NCBI GenBank assembly: GCA_020205615.1
Contig: CM035161.1
Location: 4,022,526-4,086,525 of the forward strand
Length of the DNA: 64,000 nt
Reading direction: 5' to 3'
Source of the DNA: Panax quinquefolius
Taxonomy: Eukaryota; Streptophyta; Magnoliopsida; Apiales; Araliaceae
The position numbers and the translations under genes are program-made. This document shows, piece by piece, positions 44,781 through 56,942 of this stretch (positions are counted from its first letter, which is position 1; the number at the start of each line of letters is the position of its first letter). Under the pieces are notes generated by a model, which saw nothing but the letters and a program-made list of their open reading frames with translations, was not told the origin of the DNA and ran no database searches.

Positions 44781-47633
44781 TCGTGACGCCCCCAAAATAG
44801 TATATACACAACACCCATTCCGAGTCGCCAAATACATGGTACAAGAAGCAAACTACAACTTCAATAATACAAATGTCGTGTGAAATACTTACAATATATA
44901 TCTGTGAGTTTAAATATAATATTGTCTTCTGATAATATCCACACGCAAATAAATCCCCATCATAATTATTGATTCATTATTTTACAAAATGGTGAGGACT
45001 ACTAAACAACTCTCTGTAACCTTCATTCCATACCCCCTACTAAGACTTCGCCACATTCTCGCCTCCCGAGAAGAAAAATGGAACAACAAGGAAAAGGGTG
45101 AGCTCAACTAGCCCAAGAAAGAATATTATGACTAAGATAATATACAACAAATTATCGTTAGTCTTCAACAGGAAAAACTCGATAGAATACAATAGACAAC
45201 AAGTTTCAGATCAATATTCGCAATGAAATAATAATTCATAGAAGAGTTACGTAGAGAATGAAATCTACTATAATCTATGAATTTAATACCCATCATCAAT
45301 ATTTTATCCTCAGAACATCAATCAATATGCATCTGAATCAAATATTCATCTTTGCACTACACAAGTGCCAAAGATATTCATCACCGGTCATGTTCATTTA
45401 AACACTGCTCATCTTTGCACTACAAAGCCAAAGATATTAATCAATCCATCATGTTCATCTCAACACTGATCATCTTTGCACTACAGCCAAAGATATTCTT
45501 CAGAATCATTCATCTTTGACTACTACGTGCCAAAGATATTCAATAATATCATCATTTAAGATCGAGGATGATGAAAATATTTTTAAGAAACGAATCCAAA
45601 GGAAACAAAATGACAAGGATTAAGGATTAAGGATTCAGTACTTGGTTTTATCCACGCCCAAAAATACCTCAAAAATAATCATAGTGGTGTAAAATTCAAG
45701 AATGATCAAAACACGGATACAATCGAGTTAGTATCCGTATTAGATGTTTTGACGAAAAGAAGAAATTTTATTTTTCATTGAATAAATACCAGATATCGTG
45801 AATAAGTGTCAGATATCGTGAATAAAGGCCGATATCGTGAATAAGAAACTCAGACACCAAAAGATAGAAATTCCACAAAAACATCTTCACGCTTACATGA
45901 ATAGTACTCGTGAATAAGAATCGTGAATAAGAATCTCATTTAATAAGAATCGTGAATAGTAACTCATGAATAAGAACCCATGAATAGTAACCCATACATG
46001 AAAAAGTTCCAAATTTGATAAAAACTTCAGATCAACATTTCAAAGATAATGATATTGAAGAAATAATATCATTACGAAAAAATAATATCCCTTACCTCGA
46101 AAGATCAAGATTTTCTAATTCAAACACCTGACATAAAGCTATGACTTGGACTCAGACCGTATAAAGAATACTCAAAGTATACTCAAAATACTCACAAGAA
46201 TACGCTCGATAATATAGAGAGAGAAAACTTCGCTTTACGTGTGATTTTCAATTCTAACCCAAGACCCTATTTATAGAAATTGCTAGAACACCAAAGCAGT
46301 AAAATTTAATAAATTAATAATATAATTATATTATTTTCTACACATGTCTAGAATCTGATTTCAGCCATCAAACACATGCCACCTTCTAGAAAAAATAAGA
46401 AAAAACGTTTTTCTAATTTTAAATATTTTAAACTTCCAAAATCAATTATTTCGAGCTTCAAACTTCAATAATTCATAATAAATAGCCCTTTCATCAGAAA
46501 ATTCGAATCTCGCGTGTTTTTATAGGAAATTCAATTCTCACAACTTTGCAGAAGAAAGTTTTTCCAAATTCCAATCGAAATTGACCAAAATCCACAAACG
46601 GGTAATTTTACAAAGCTATAATCAAATTTCACCAATAAATGGGGTCCAATCGACATGTTTAATATGTTTTAAACATTTATTGCAACAAAAATACTACTTT
46701 CCTCCTCAGATACTCATATATCCCACATTCAATTGTAAAATATCACCGCTAATATATTATTAAAATAATATATTTAAATGAATTATTTTATCGTAAAAAA
46801 GATAAAATATTAATTTTCAACAATTGTCATTTTAAAAATTTCTCCATCTATATCCACATAAAATCAATATTTTCCTCATCATATAAATCAATAATTAATT
46901 ATTCACAAATAATATTACGTAATCACAATATTGACAACCAGTGCGCCTTCAGTGAAAGAGGGGCTTTCCAATAAAAATTTCTTCTTCATCTAAGCAATTA
47001 ATTAGGTGACCAAACCTCTCCTTAGACGTAACTTTCTAGACATTGCCAATAATGTTATCTAATAATATTATTCAGATAATATGAATTATTGCTTCGATAA
47101 TGAAAGATACCGTAATGACAATTATCAAAACAACAAAGAATATAAAATATCAACGCAAAGAATTATTAACTCAATAAAATAATCGAATAAGAATTATCAG
47201 TAACCATTATCGAGTAGTGCCTTCACGTAAGAATCAATAATTGGTGCAATACCGCAAAGTCACTTCTCAACAACGCGTATTAGTGTGTTTTAACCACCGG
47301 GTATTCCAACAAGATAATCTGTAAATAACTACGCCGCTTATTTAAAAACAACTTATATTTGTCGCTTTCTTCATCCAATCGCTTTCAAGCATGGGGATCC
47401 ATCCACACATGGTCGCTACCAAGTATTATTAATATTCCCGACAAAATATTTAATATTCCACGACCAAACGAATATTCCCGACAACAATGAATATTTTATA
47501 ACCACTTGCTTATTTTGAAATATTTGCATATTTAACCCTTAACTATCCACATTAATCAAATCAACCCTTACTATTTCAAAATAATAAATAAAGGAAATTC
47601 CTTTTTATTTAAAAAAAATTTTGGGGTCTTACA
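44781..47633 (-). repeat. Element D LTR 3
   Basis: 2.85 kb. Outermost right LTR of the array and 5' LTR for internal region 2. TATA at about 46266. It ends TCTTACA at 47633, where B-type plus-strand sequence begins with ACAAG (candidate half of a target duplication; the partner is not visible). Confidence 0.9.
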
Positions 47634-47814
47634 ACAAGTTATAAATGATTAATAATTGTTGAAAGATTAAATATGTGTTGATTAAAAATAAAATGATTTG
47701 TGGTAATATTTATTCAATCCTTGATGTATATAAAGAGTCTGTTATGAGACGTTTGTGGTAACTTTGATTATTTTATGGGGGGACCCATATGTCATCATCT
47801 AAGAGTCCCTTCGT

Positions 47815-48110
47815 CGATAGTAATTACCTTTGTGAATAGTAATTACCTTTGTGAATAAGTAATTACCTTCGTCGATAGTATTTACCTTACGTCGATAGTA
47901 ATTACCTTTGTGAATAGTAATTACCTTTGTGAATAGTAATTACCTTTGTGAATAGTAATTACCTTCGTCAATATAGTATTTACCTTCAATCAATAGTATT
48001 TACCTTCGTCGATAGTAATTACCTTTGTGAATAGTAATTACCTTTGTGAATAGTAATTACCTTCGTCGATAGTAATTACCTTCATCAATAATAATTACCC
48101 TTCGCAAATA
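47815..48110 (+). repeat. 19-bp AATTACC repeat array (about 15 units)
   Basis: Units AATTACCTTTGTGAATAGT, AATTACCTTCGTCGATAGT and TTTACC variants, head to tail, ending about 150 bp before the LTR TATA box. The position suggests an enhancer-type array (inference). Confidence 0.9.
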
Positions 48111-48257
48111 GTAGTTGTCCCTTCATATTACCAAGAGTTAACTGCCTTTCTTGATGTTCCAAGGGTTAATTACCCTTCATGAAATAATAGTTGTCTCTTG
48201 ATATTACCAAGAGTCATTTTGACCCTTCGTTAAGACCAAGAGCCACCCTCGCTTTTC

Positions 48258-48271
48258 TATAAATAAAAGCT
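48258..48271 (+). promoter_or_regulatory. TATA region of element B LTR
   Basis: CTATAAATAAAAGC, shared in position with B' (28473 and 29018) and with element C LTRs (50425 and about 57649). All are followed by CTCATTCCTTCATTATT. Confidence 0.7.
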
Positions 48272-49703
48272 CATTCCTTCATTATTTCTTACTAATTCAT
48301 TGAAACTCTAGAGAGAGAAACTATAGAGAGAAAGAATAAAAGTATTCTATTTACTTCACTTTTCCAATATTCAGTTCTTCTAAGGTAGGGAATATTATTC
48401 GTTGTACTTTCGTAAGGGTGTTATTTTTTTTTATTCATGAAGAGAACTTCATTATTCCATTCTTTATTATTCTGTTGGAATAACTTTTAAAAAGTGGCAT
48501 ACCCTATACATAACTTTGTATATGCGAATACCCTATACTTGGTGAAATCATATATTATTTCATTCTTATTTATTACATTGGAATAACTCAGTATATGCTT
48601 AATCCCTATACTTGGTGATATTCTTCTATTATTTTATTATTCCGTTGGAACATCCTGTACAGGCTTTCTTGCCTTGGACCGGTTCCGCCTTTTATTATTC
48701 TGCCTTTATTATTCTATTAGAATATCCTGTGCGTGTGTTTTACACGGACACAGGTTCCGCTTTTTATTATTCTCAGATTTATTATTCATTGGAATAACTC
48801 ATACATCTGCATACCGCATGCATGGTGATTTCTTTTGTTATTTCATTCGCTATTATACTCAAATTGGTTAAAATTTTGACTTTCTATACTCCATGAATTT
48901 AGTGGAATATCCTTGATATTTGCGCTTCATCCAAAGATTTTTAATGAAAATATTTTTCCGAGCATTCTTGAATTTTACTCTACAAAGCGAGATCATGTTG
49001 ACAATTTGGACGTTATTAGTTCTGAATAAATTAATTAAATGAACTTGTTTTATTGAATTATTATGTCATTGTCATCATCCTCATGTTATATTATGTTATC
49101 TTTGGCTTACGTGCATAGATGAACTTAGTATGATTATGACCAGGGATCATTCGGTATAATCATGGCTTGATATAAATGATGTGACAAAAGTCCTTAGTGG
49201 CCTATAATGCAGTGATGGATAGTTTTTGGTATGATTATGACGGGGGTGATTCGGTATATAGTCATGACCATTGATAATTTGATGAAAATCCTTGACCGTG
49301 GTATAGGGATGATTAGATATTGTGGTTTATTCATTAAACTGAGTCTTAGTGATAAAAATTGATGAAAACCTTTTAAAACCTAAAAGATAGTAGACTTTAT
49401 TTTCTACTTGACTCTTTTAATGGATTACGATATTCATTGCTTTAAACCGGTTGTCTATTGTATTTTATCAGTTTAACATTGTTGAAGACTATTGATAATT
49501 TATTCTGCATTATCTTAGTTATAATATTTCTTACTGGGCTAGTTGAGCTCACCCTTTCTTTCACTGTTCTCTTCAGGAAATGAGAATATAAATTTGGGAC
49601 GAGTCGGGAAAAGAGTGATGGTCCCGAAGATAGCATTAGTAGTCCTCACTATTCATTAAATAGTGTGACAATAAATGTAATGAGGACTCTTGAGTATGGA
49701 TAT

Positions 49704-52128
49704 TGTAAGACCCTGACTTTTATAAATAAAGATGAATTTTCTATAAATATTATTTTTGAATATTATGGAATAATTTGATATAATGTTATAGTTATGGGTA
49801 ATATTTATAAATTTTGCAAAGTATGCAGTGTTGGTTATATTATATTCGATTGGTTGGGGAATATTAGGTTTAGCGGGGAATATTCGATAACTCCAATCAT
49901 TGGTGGACTCCATAATGTAATTATTGTTTGATTGAGAAAACGACAAAATATTTTAATTGAAATAACGGCGGAAGTTTTACCGCTGATCTTTGTTGAACTA
50001 CTCTAAGTAAAAAGTACAAGAATACATGTGGTTGCATAAGTAGCACACGGTATTGATTATTGATGCTTATGTGAGAAGTCACCATTTGATTCCATTATTA
50101 TCATACGAATTATTATAAATGATAATGACTTTTTGTTTTATTCAGTATTATTAACGTAATAAAATGTAAAACATCTTTTATATAAAAATGTAATACTTTA
50201 TTAAAGTTATTTTATAAATAAAATATATTATATTTTATTATGCGTAGTGTTGTATAGTGTTTTGCATAGTGTTTTGCATAGTGTTTGCATAGTAAAATAT
50301 TTTTATATAAATAGAATATATTATATTTTATTTAAAAGATTTTGCTTTAAATATGGACCGTCAGTCGATTAAAGTAAATCAATCTGGACCGTTCATGGAT
50401 TAGTTACTTATGCATTCCATTTTCCTATAAATAAGCTCATTCCTTCATTATTTTCTTACGAATTCATTGAAACTCTGTAGAGAAATTATAGAGAGAAAGT
50501 TATAGAGAAAGTTATAGAAAGAAAGAAGACTATTCTCGCTACTTCACTACTTCTATATTCATTCTTTTACGGTAAGGGGTGTTATTCTTTCTTCTTGAAG
50601 AGAACTTCATTATTCCATTCACTATTATTCATTTGGAATAACTTTTAAAAAGTGGCATACCCTATACATAACTCAGATACGCCAGATACCCTATACTTGG
50701 TGAAATCCTTATGTTATTCCATTGCTTATTATTACATTTGGAATAACTTTGTATACACTTGCCTTACCCTATACTTGGTGACATTCTTCTATTATCCTTG
50801 TTGAACATCCTGCATGTGTTTTACACCGACCGGTTCCGCTCTTTATTATTATTCATTGGAACATCCATGTCTATGTTTTTACACCGGACACGGTTCCGCT
50901 CTTTATCATTCTGGCTGAATATCCTATCGTGTGTTTTACACCGGATGCGGTTCCATCTTTATTATTCTCATTGGAACATCCCATCGGTGTGAATTTCACG
51001 ACACCGGTTCCGTTATTATTATTCATTGGAATAACTTTTGTACATGCTAAGTACCGCATGCATGGTGATTTCTTTTGTTATTCCATTCTTTATTATACCC
51101 AGTTGGTTAAAACTTTGACTTCTATACTCCATGAAATTAGTAGAATATCCTTGATATTTGCGTTTCATCCAAAGATCTTTCATGGAAATATTCTTCCGAT
51201 CATTCTTGAATTTTACTCTACAAAAGATTATCGTGTTGACAATTTGGGCGTTAATAATTCCTGGATAAAATAATTCTTGAACTTGTTTTATCGAATTCTT
51301 ATATCATTGTCATCATCCTCATGTTTATATTTTTTTTAAAGTCATCTGTGGCCTGTAGAGCATGGATGGACTTGGTATGATTATGACCAGGGATTATTCG
51401 GTGTAATCATGACCGTAATGTTACAAATGATGTGGTAAAAATCCTCAGTGGCCGTAGTGCATTGATGGACAGTTGTTGGCATGATCATGACCATTAATGA
51501 ATACACAACTATTCTTGGCCCGTAGTGCGGGAATAATTGTGGTCGTGATACTAAAGAATATCCTTGGCGTAGTAGTGCAGGGGTGATTCGATGATGTGGA
51601 TTATTTATTAAAGTTTGAGTCTCAAATATAATGATGAAAACCTTTTAAATCATAAAAGATAGTAGATTTTATTTTCTACTGACTCTTTTTAATGGATTGC
51701 ATATTCCATTGCAGCTTAAACCGGTTGTCTATTGTATTTTATCGGTTTAACATTGTTGAAGACTATTGATAATTTATTCTCGCATTATCTTAGTCATAAT
51801 ATTTCTTCTTGGGCTAGTTGAGCTCACCCTTTCTTTCACCGTTTCTTCTGTGAAATGAGAATATAGGCTGGGACGAGTCGGGAAACGAGTGATGGTCCTC
51901 AAGATAGCATTAGTAGTCCTCACTATTCGTGAAATAGTGTGATAATAATTATAATGAGGACTTTTTGCTTGAGTTTGTATAATATCTAGTAGACGATATT
52001 TGTATTTAAACTCACGCTTTATGTCGTATTATACAAAGCAGCTTATGTTAATAAGTTGTATTTAAATTACATACCACGTAAGTGGCGACCCAAGATGGGT
52101 GATGTATACCTAATTTTGGGGGCGCCAC
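49704..52128 (+). repeat. Element C 5' LTR
   Basis: 2.43 kb, TGTAAGACCC to GGCGCCAC (garbled GGCGTCACA). TATA at 50425-50433. About four ~62-bp repeats of TGTTTTACAC-CGG..GGTTCCGC at 50812-51015. CCTTGGCC..GTAGTGC repeats at 51440-51590. Confidence 0.9.
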
Positions 52129-52150
52129 GGTTGATCAAAGCTAAGGGATG
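52129..52150 (+). promoter_or_regulatory. Primer-binding site of element C
   Basis: GGTTGATCAAAGCTAAGGG directly after the LTR. It is shorter by two bases than the corresponding A site, probably a damaged initiator-Met-type site. Confidence 0.55.
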
Positions 52151-52307
52151 ATCCTGCAAAGATGTGAGAAAAGTACTAGGAGGGAGAGACGGGAATACCT
52201 TCGCTAGTATGACCTACCTAAGTTTATGTGCTATTTTATTGGTCGGCCGAAATAAAGATAATTGTTACATGTCAATTAATCTTTTGTTTTGTGGCGATGA
52301 TCTCAAA

Positions 52308-53480
52308 ATGACATCCGAGAATGTTGAGAATAAAGAATGGAGCACAAAGCGATCGTTGATTCACCACATATCAATAATCGTGATAATGTGCATCGAAGGC
52401 GCATAATCCTCATGCAAACAACAACACCGACCAAATGATGAATGATCAAATGTTCGGAGGCTTTATGCAATTTATCAACAAGAAAGCGAGAGCGACTCTC
52501 ATCCAAAACGTGGGTGGAAACACGGAAAACTCTCAAGCGGTCACCGCTAAACAATTCAAGGAGCCGGGACCACCGGAGTTTAAGGAGAGCCAAAACCACT
52601 TCTCAAGGAAGCATGGATAAAGCAGATTACCAAGATATTTGATGTCTTGGGATGCTCCGAGGAGCAAAAGGTTCCCTTTAGCCTTTATGTTACGCGGAGA
52701 GGCGATTCTTTGGTGGGAATCGGTAAAACGTACTCAACTCATTTGTCTTCAAGATATCTTGGGAGAAGTTCCAGAGTCGTTTCAATGACAAATACTTTCC
52801 CGAAAGTATTCGCCATACGTGAAGAAGGTAGAGTTTATCAAGTTGAACAAAACAATATGACCGTGTCGCAATACGAGGCAAAATTTGCGGAGTTATCACG
52901 GTTTAGGCCCCACTTGTGGATAATGAAGAGAGAATGGCGCGAATGTTTTAAGAGAGTTTGAAGTCGAGATACGTCAACATCTTATTTCTCATAAACCGTG
53001 TTTGTATTCGATGTTGTAAATAGGGCTCGATTAGTGGAGCGATAATGAGTCAACGTAACTAAAGAGAAGCGGTGCAAGAAAGTTATAATACCGGTGAGAG
53101 TAGTCATCGGCGGTGACAACAAGCGTGGAGGAATCAATGGGCCAGCGATATGGTAACCACTTTGGTGGTAATCGGGCCAAAACAATAAGAATGGACATTT
53201 CAAGAAACGGAGATTCAACAATGATGGAAAGACGTCAAAGACCAAAGACCATGTTGTTAAGGAAGGAGAAAGACCACCTATCATATGCTTCAAATGCGGA
53301 GAAGAGGACACATCATCCGAATCGTATATCTTGTCCAAAACATGTTATAATTGTGGAAGAGAAGGTCACTTAGCTCGATTTTTATGCCATTCAAGACAAA
53401 TTCAACTAGGATAGAGGCACCAAAGGTCATTCCCGTAAAAGTCAAACCCAGAGGTCAAGGAGAGCGTTTGTTGTGACCTC
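52308..53480 (+). pseudogene. Element C gag
   Basis: ATG at 52308 (MTSENVENKEW). Capsid blocks: MGCSEEQKVPF at 52647 and VEQNNMTVSQYEAKFAELSR (about 52843-52902). The nucleocapsid region has ICFKCGE (about 53279-53300) and CYNCGREGHLAR (about 53343-53380). At least four frame breaks. Confidence 0.75.
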
Positions 53481-54090
53481 CCGAGAGCAAGGAACCCGAA
53501 TGAGGTCATCACGGGTAAGCTTATCATAAACTCTAATGAAAGTCTACACTTTATTTGATACCGCTTCTACCCATTCTTTTATTTCTCCTACTTGCGGCCA
53601 TCGATTAAATTTGACTCGGGAAATTAGACTTTGACTTATCTGTGGAAACTCCGTTGGGAGAAACCTTCATTACATCCACCGCTTTATAAGTCTTGTTTGG
53701 TTCAAATCGGTACCCTCACATTACCTGCCGATCTTATTTCATTAAAATACTTGCATTTGACGTGATTCTGGGATTGATTGGTTAACTACTTATCATGCAA
53801 AAATTGATTGTTTTCGTAAGGTTGTTAGTTTTCATATTCCTAATCAACCTATTATGCTAATTCAAACGACCAAACCATTAAAATTAATCACGGTCATCTC
53901 AAGCCATAAAGCTATTCGCTTATTGAAAAATGGATGTCAAGCTTTCTTAGCTCATGTCACACAGATTTAAACAAAAATACGCCGGTTTTGAAGCGATATT
54001 TCTATTGTTAATAAATTTCTGACGATTCCCTGAAGAACTTCCCCGCCTACCCCCGTGGCGTGAAATTGAATTTTGTATCGACCTCAAACT
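53481..54090 (+). pseudogene. Element C protease region
   Basis: Active-site segment encodes LFDTASTHSF at about 53551-53580, i.e. DTA rather than the DTG of element A. Downstream strand FDVILG (about 53755-53775) and the segment SSHKA (about 53900-53915) are recognisable. Frameshifted. Confidence 0.7.
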
Positions 54091-54925
54091 CGTACAAAAC
54101 CTATTTCCAAAGCCCTATATCGAATGGCTCTATTGAACTTCGTGAGTTAAAGACCCAACCGCAGGAATTGTTAGATATTGGCTTTATTCGTCCCTAGTAC
54201 TTCTCCTTGGGGTGCTCCTGCTCTATTCGTGAAGAAGAAAGATGGGAGTATGCGACTTTGTATTGATTATCGGGAGTTGAATCATGTCACCATCAAAAAT
54301 AGGTATCCATTGCCACGTATTGATGACTGTTTGACCCGAAATAAGGAGCCAAATTCTTTTCAAAGATCGATCTTCGTTCCGGATATCACCAATTGAAGAT
54401 TAGAATCACGACATTCCAAAGACTTTTTTGTAACTCCTAAGACGGGCATTATGAATTCCTAGTCATGTCCTTTGGATTGACTAATGCTCCTCGCCGCCTT
54501 CATGGATATGATGAACCGAGTATTCAAGGAATATTTAGATCACTTTGTGGTCGTCTTTATTGATGACATCCTTATTTATTCCAAAAGCCGTGAAGATCAT
54601 GAAAAACACTTGAGGTCGACACTCCAAAAGCTTCGTGAATATAAGCTTTATGCCAAGTTGAAGAAATGCGATTTCGACTTGAAGAAGTAGCATTCCTTGG
54701 ACACGTGGTATCAAGTCATGGAATATCCGTTGACCCAAAGAAAGATCAAGCTATTCAAAGTCGGGAACAACTTCAATCGATGAATCAAAGTCGTAGCTTT
54801 CTCGGTTTAGTGGTTATTATCGGAGATTCGTGGAAGGATTTTCTCGAATCGCTACTCCATCGACTCAAATTTGACTCGAAAAGATACAAAGTTCGGTTGG
54901 AGCGAAGAATGTGAGAAGAGTTTTC
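54091..54925 (+). pseudogene. Element C reverse transcriptase
   Basis: Clear RT blocks: [20 protein letters not shown] and [20 protein letters not shown] (54196-54318); the catalytic loop [16 protein letters not shown] (54541-54590) with both Asp residues; [17 protein letters not shown] (about 54690-54740). Breaks at about 54345-54480 and 54690. The best-kept RT of the window. Confidence 0.85.
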
Positions 54926-55400
54926 AAGAACTCAAGAGGAGACTTATTTCAAAGACTGCTCGACAATACCATCCATCTCTTTGAGGATTTGTCATCTACA
55001 ATGATGCTTCGAGCAAAGGGTTGGGATGTGTTCTTATCTGACATGGAAAAGTTATAGCCTATGCCTCGCGACAACTCAAAGAATATGAGAGGAATTATCC
55101 TACTCATGATCCGAGTTAGCAAATTGTTATCTTCAGACTTAAAATTTGGAGGCATTACTTGTATGGGGAGAAAGTGGAGATCTTTACTGATCATAAAAGC
55201 CTCAAATATTTCTTCACTCAAAAGGAACTCAACATGCGACAACGACGCTTGGCTTGAACTGCTGAAAGATTATGATCATACCATCCAATACCATCCCGAA
55301 AAGCGAACGTGGTAGGTGATGCATTGAGTAGAAGATCGTATGCAAAGTACGAGTGCGTTATTGTCAACACAAAGGCCCATTTTGTGTGACTTGCAAAGGA
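54926..55400 (+). pseudogene. Element C RNase H region
   Basis: Follows RT. YNDASSKGLGCVL-type motif at about 54999-55035, RQLKEYE-type at about 55070-55090 and VVGDALSR-type at about 55312-55335. Frames shift several times. RNase H degrades the RNA strand during cDNA synthesis. Confidence 0.7.
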
Positions 55401-55599
55401 TGGAGATAGAGTTAAAGACTCTGGGACGCATGTGATGATATAGCGAATATACGAGTAGAACCGACTTTAATCAATAAAGTTAAAGGCGCGCGAGCTGACA
55501 CTGGAGTTGATGCGTATGAGGAAGAAAGTCAAGAGGGTGCTATCTTAAGCAAGAATCGATGAAGAAGGAATACTTGAGTCAACTCCGGACTTTGTGTTT

Positions 55600-56925
55600 C
55601 CTAACGACCCCGATTTAAAGTATAATATCATGATGGGCGCATGAACACACCATTTGCAATCCATCTCGGGAGTACCAAAATGTATCATGATATTCATACA
55701 TACATTTTGGTGGAGCAATATGAAGAGAGAGATAGCGTTGTTTATCTCAAGGTGTCTAACTTGTCAACGAGTTAAAGCGGAGCATCAAGTACCAAAAGGT
55801 TCATTGCAACCACTTGAAATTCCGAATGGAAGTGGGAGCACATTACCATGGATTTCGTTTCGGCCTCCCTAAGGTTTCTCAAGGCATTGATGCGATTTGG
55901 GTCATTGTTGATAGATTGACCAAGTCTTCTCATTTCTTACCGATACGAGAAATTTATACACTTGAACGCGTCTTGCTTTCAGATGTACATAAACGAGATT
56001 GTAAGATCGCATGGTATCTCCAGATCCATCGTTTCGATTGAGACCCAAAGATTCACTTCACGATTTTGGGTTAGTTTGCAAAAAGCTATGGGCACGATCT
56101 TACGATTTAGCTCGGCAAGATATCATCCTCGTATTTGGACGGACGGAGGAGAGGACTATTCAAACTCTCAAGATCTATTAAGACTCGTGTGTTCTTGATT
56201 TCAAGGGAGTTGGGACAAGTTCTACCATTGGTAGAGTTTTCCTACAACAATAGTTATCAAGCAAGTATTGGCATGGCTCCATTCAAGCGTTGTATGGAAG
56301 AAAGTGTCGCTCTCCAAGATCTTTGGGATGAGGTGGGTGAAGCAACGTTGTTGGGACCGGGAGTTGGTACGTATGACTCACCGAAAAAGATTCAAACGAT
56401 CCGACAACGATAAAAACCTCACAAAATCGATAAAAGAGTTATCTTGATCTTCATCGAAAGGACGTGGAATTTGATATAGGAGATCATGTGTTGTTAAGAG
56501 TTGCTCCATGGAAAGGAGTTACAAGATTTGGAAAGAGAAGAAAACTTAATCCTCGATTCATCGGTCCATTTTAATCCTCGATCGAGTAGGAATCGTGGCT
56601 ATAGACTCGCTTTCTGTGCCAAATATGTCTCTCGTTCATAACGCTTTTCACATATCCATGTTACGTAAATATGTGAAAGACCCGAACCATATTATTGAAG
56701 TTAGAACCGGACGAAATAGCGGAAGATTTGACGTATGAAGAGGTTCCTGCTCAAATTTTGATAAGAAGGAACATATTCTACGCCCCAAGGTTATACCTCA
56801 AGTCAATGTTTTCATGGAGGAACCACGATGTTGAGGAAATGACTTGGGAGTTAGAATCAAAATGAAATCAAGGTATCCTTACCTCTTCAACATACCGTAC
56901 GTACCCTAATTTCGAGGGCAAAATT
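55600..56925 (+). pseudogene. Element C integrase with C-terminal chromodomain
   Basis: Zinc-binding part with [20 protein letters not shown] (55756-55815); core with [12 protein letters not shown] (about 55908-55945) and [14 protein letters not shown] (about 56050-56095); [17 protein letters not shown] (56238-56290); LLRVAPWKG (about 56493-56520); chromodomain EEMTWELES (about 56834-56862). Many frame breaks. Confidence 0.8.
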
Positions 56926-56942
56926 TCATGTTAAGGGGAGGT
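56926..56942 (+). promoter_or_regulatory. Polypurine tract of element C
   Basis: CATGTTAAGGGGAGGT directly before TGTAAGACC of the 3' LTR. Confidence 0.75.

Larger units (their letters stand above)
30363..47633 (-). mobile_element. Element D: tandem LTR-internal-LTR-internal-LTR array
   Basis: Seen: a partial gag (30363-31032), LTR (31220-34051), internal (34052-37990), LTR (37991-40850), internal (40851-44780), LTR (44781-47633). Start-to-start spacing of LTRs is 6771 and 6790 bases. The internal regions are about 3.93 kb against 4.84 kb in element A, with both RT and RNase H cores missing. Same superfamily and LTR ends as A. An array sharing LTRs is the expected product of unequal recombination between LTRs. 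No clean left end or target duplication is visible. Assembly mis-joining between near-identical copies cannot be excluded. Confidence 0.85.
47634..49703 (+). repeat. Element B LTR, left part
   Basis: Plus-strand LTR truncated at its left by element D and interrupted at its right by element C. U3 holds a long array of 19-bp AATTACC units (47815-48110) and the TATA region CTATAAATAAAAGC at 48258-48271. R-U5 holds TTGGAATAAC/ATC and TTTTACAC...GGTTCCGC repeats. It continues at 59368 after element C. Confidence 0.8.

Noticed and set aside
47815..48110. Regular short repeats resembling a CRISPR array
   Set aside because: Units are contiguous with no unique spacers, lie in a plant LTR, and vary like a minisatellite.
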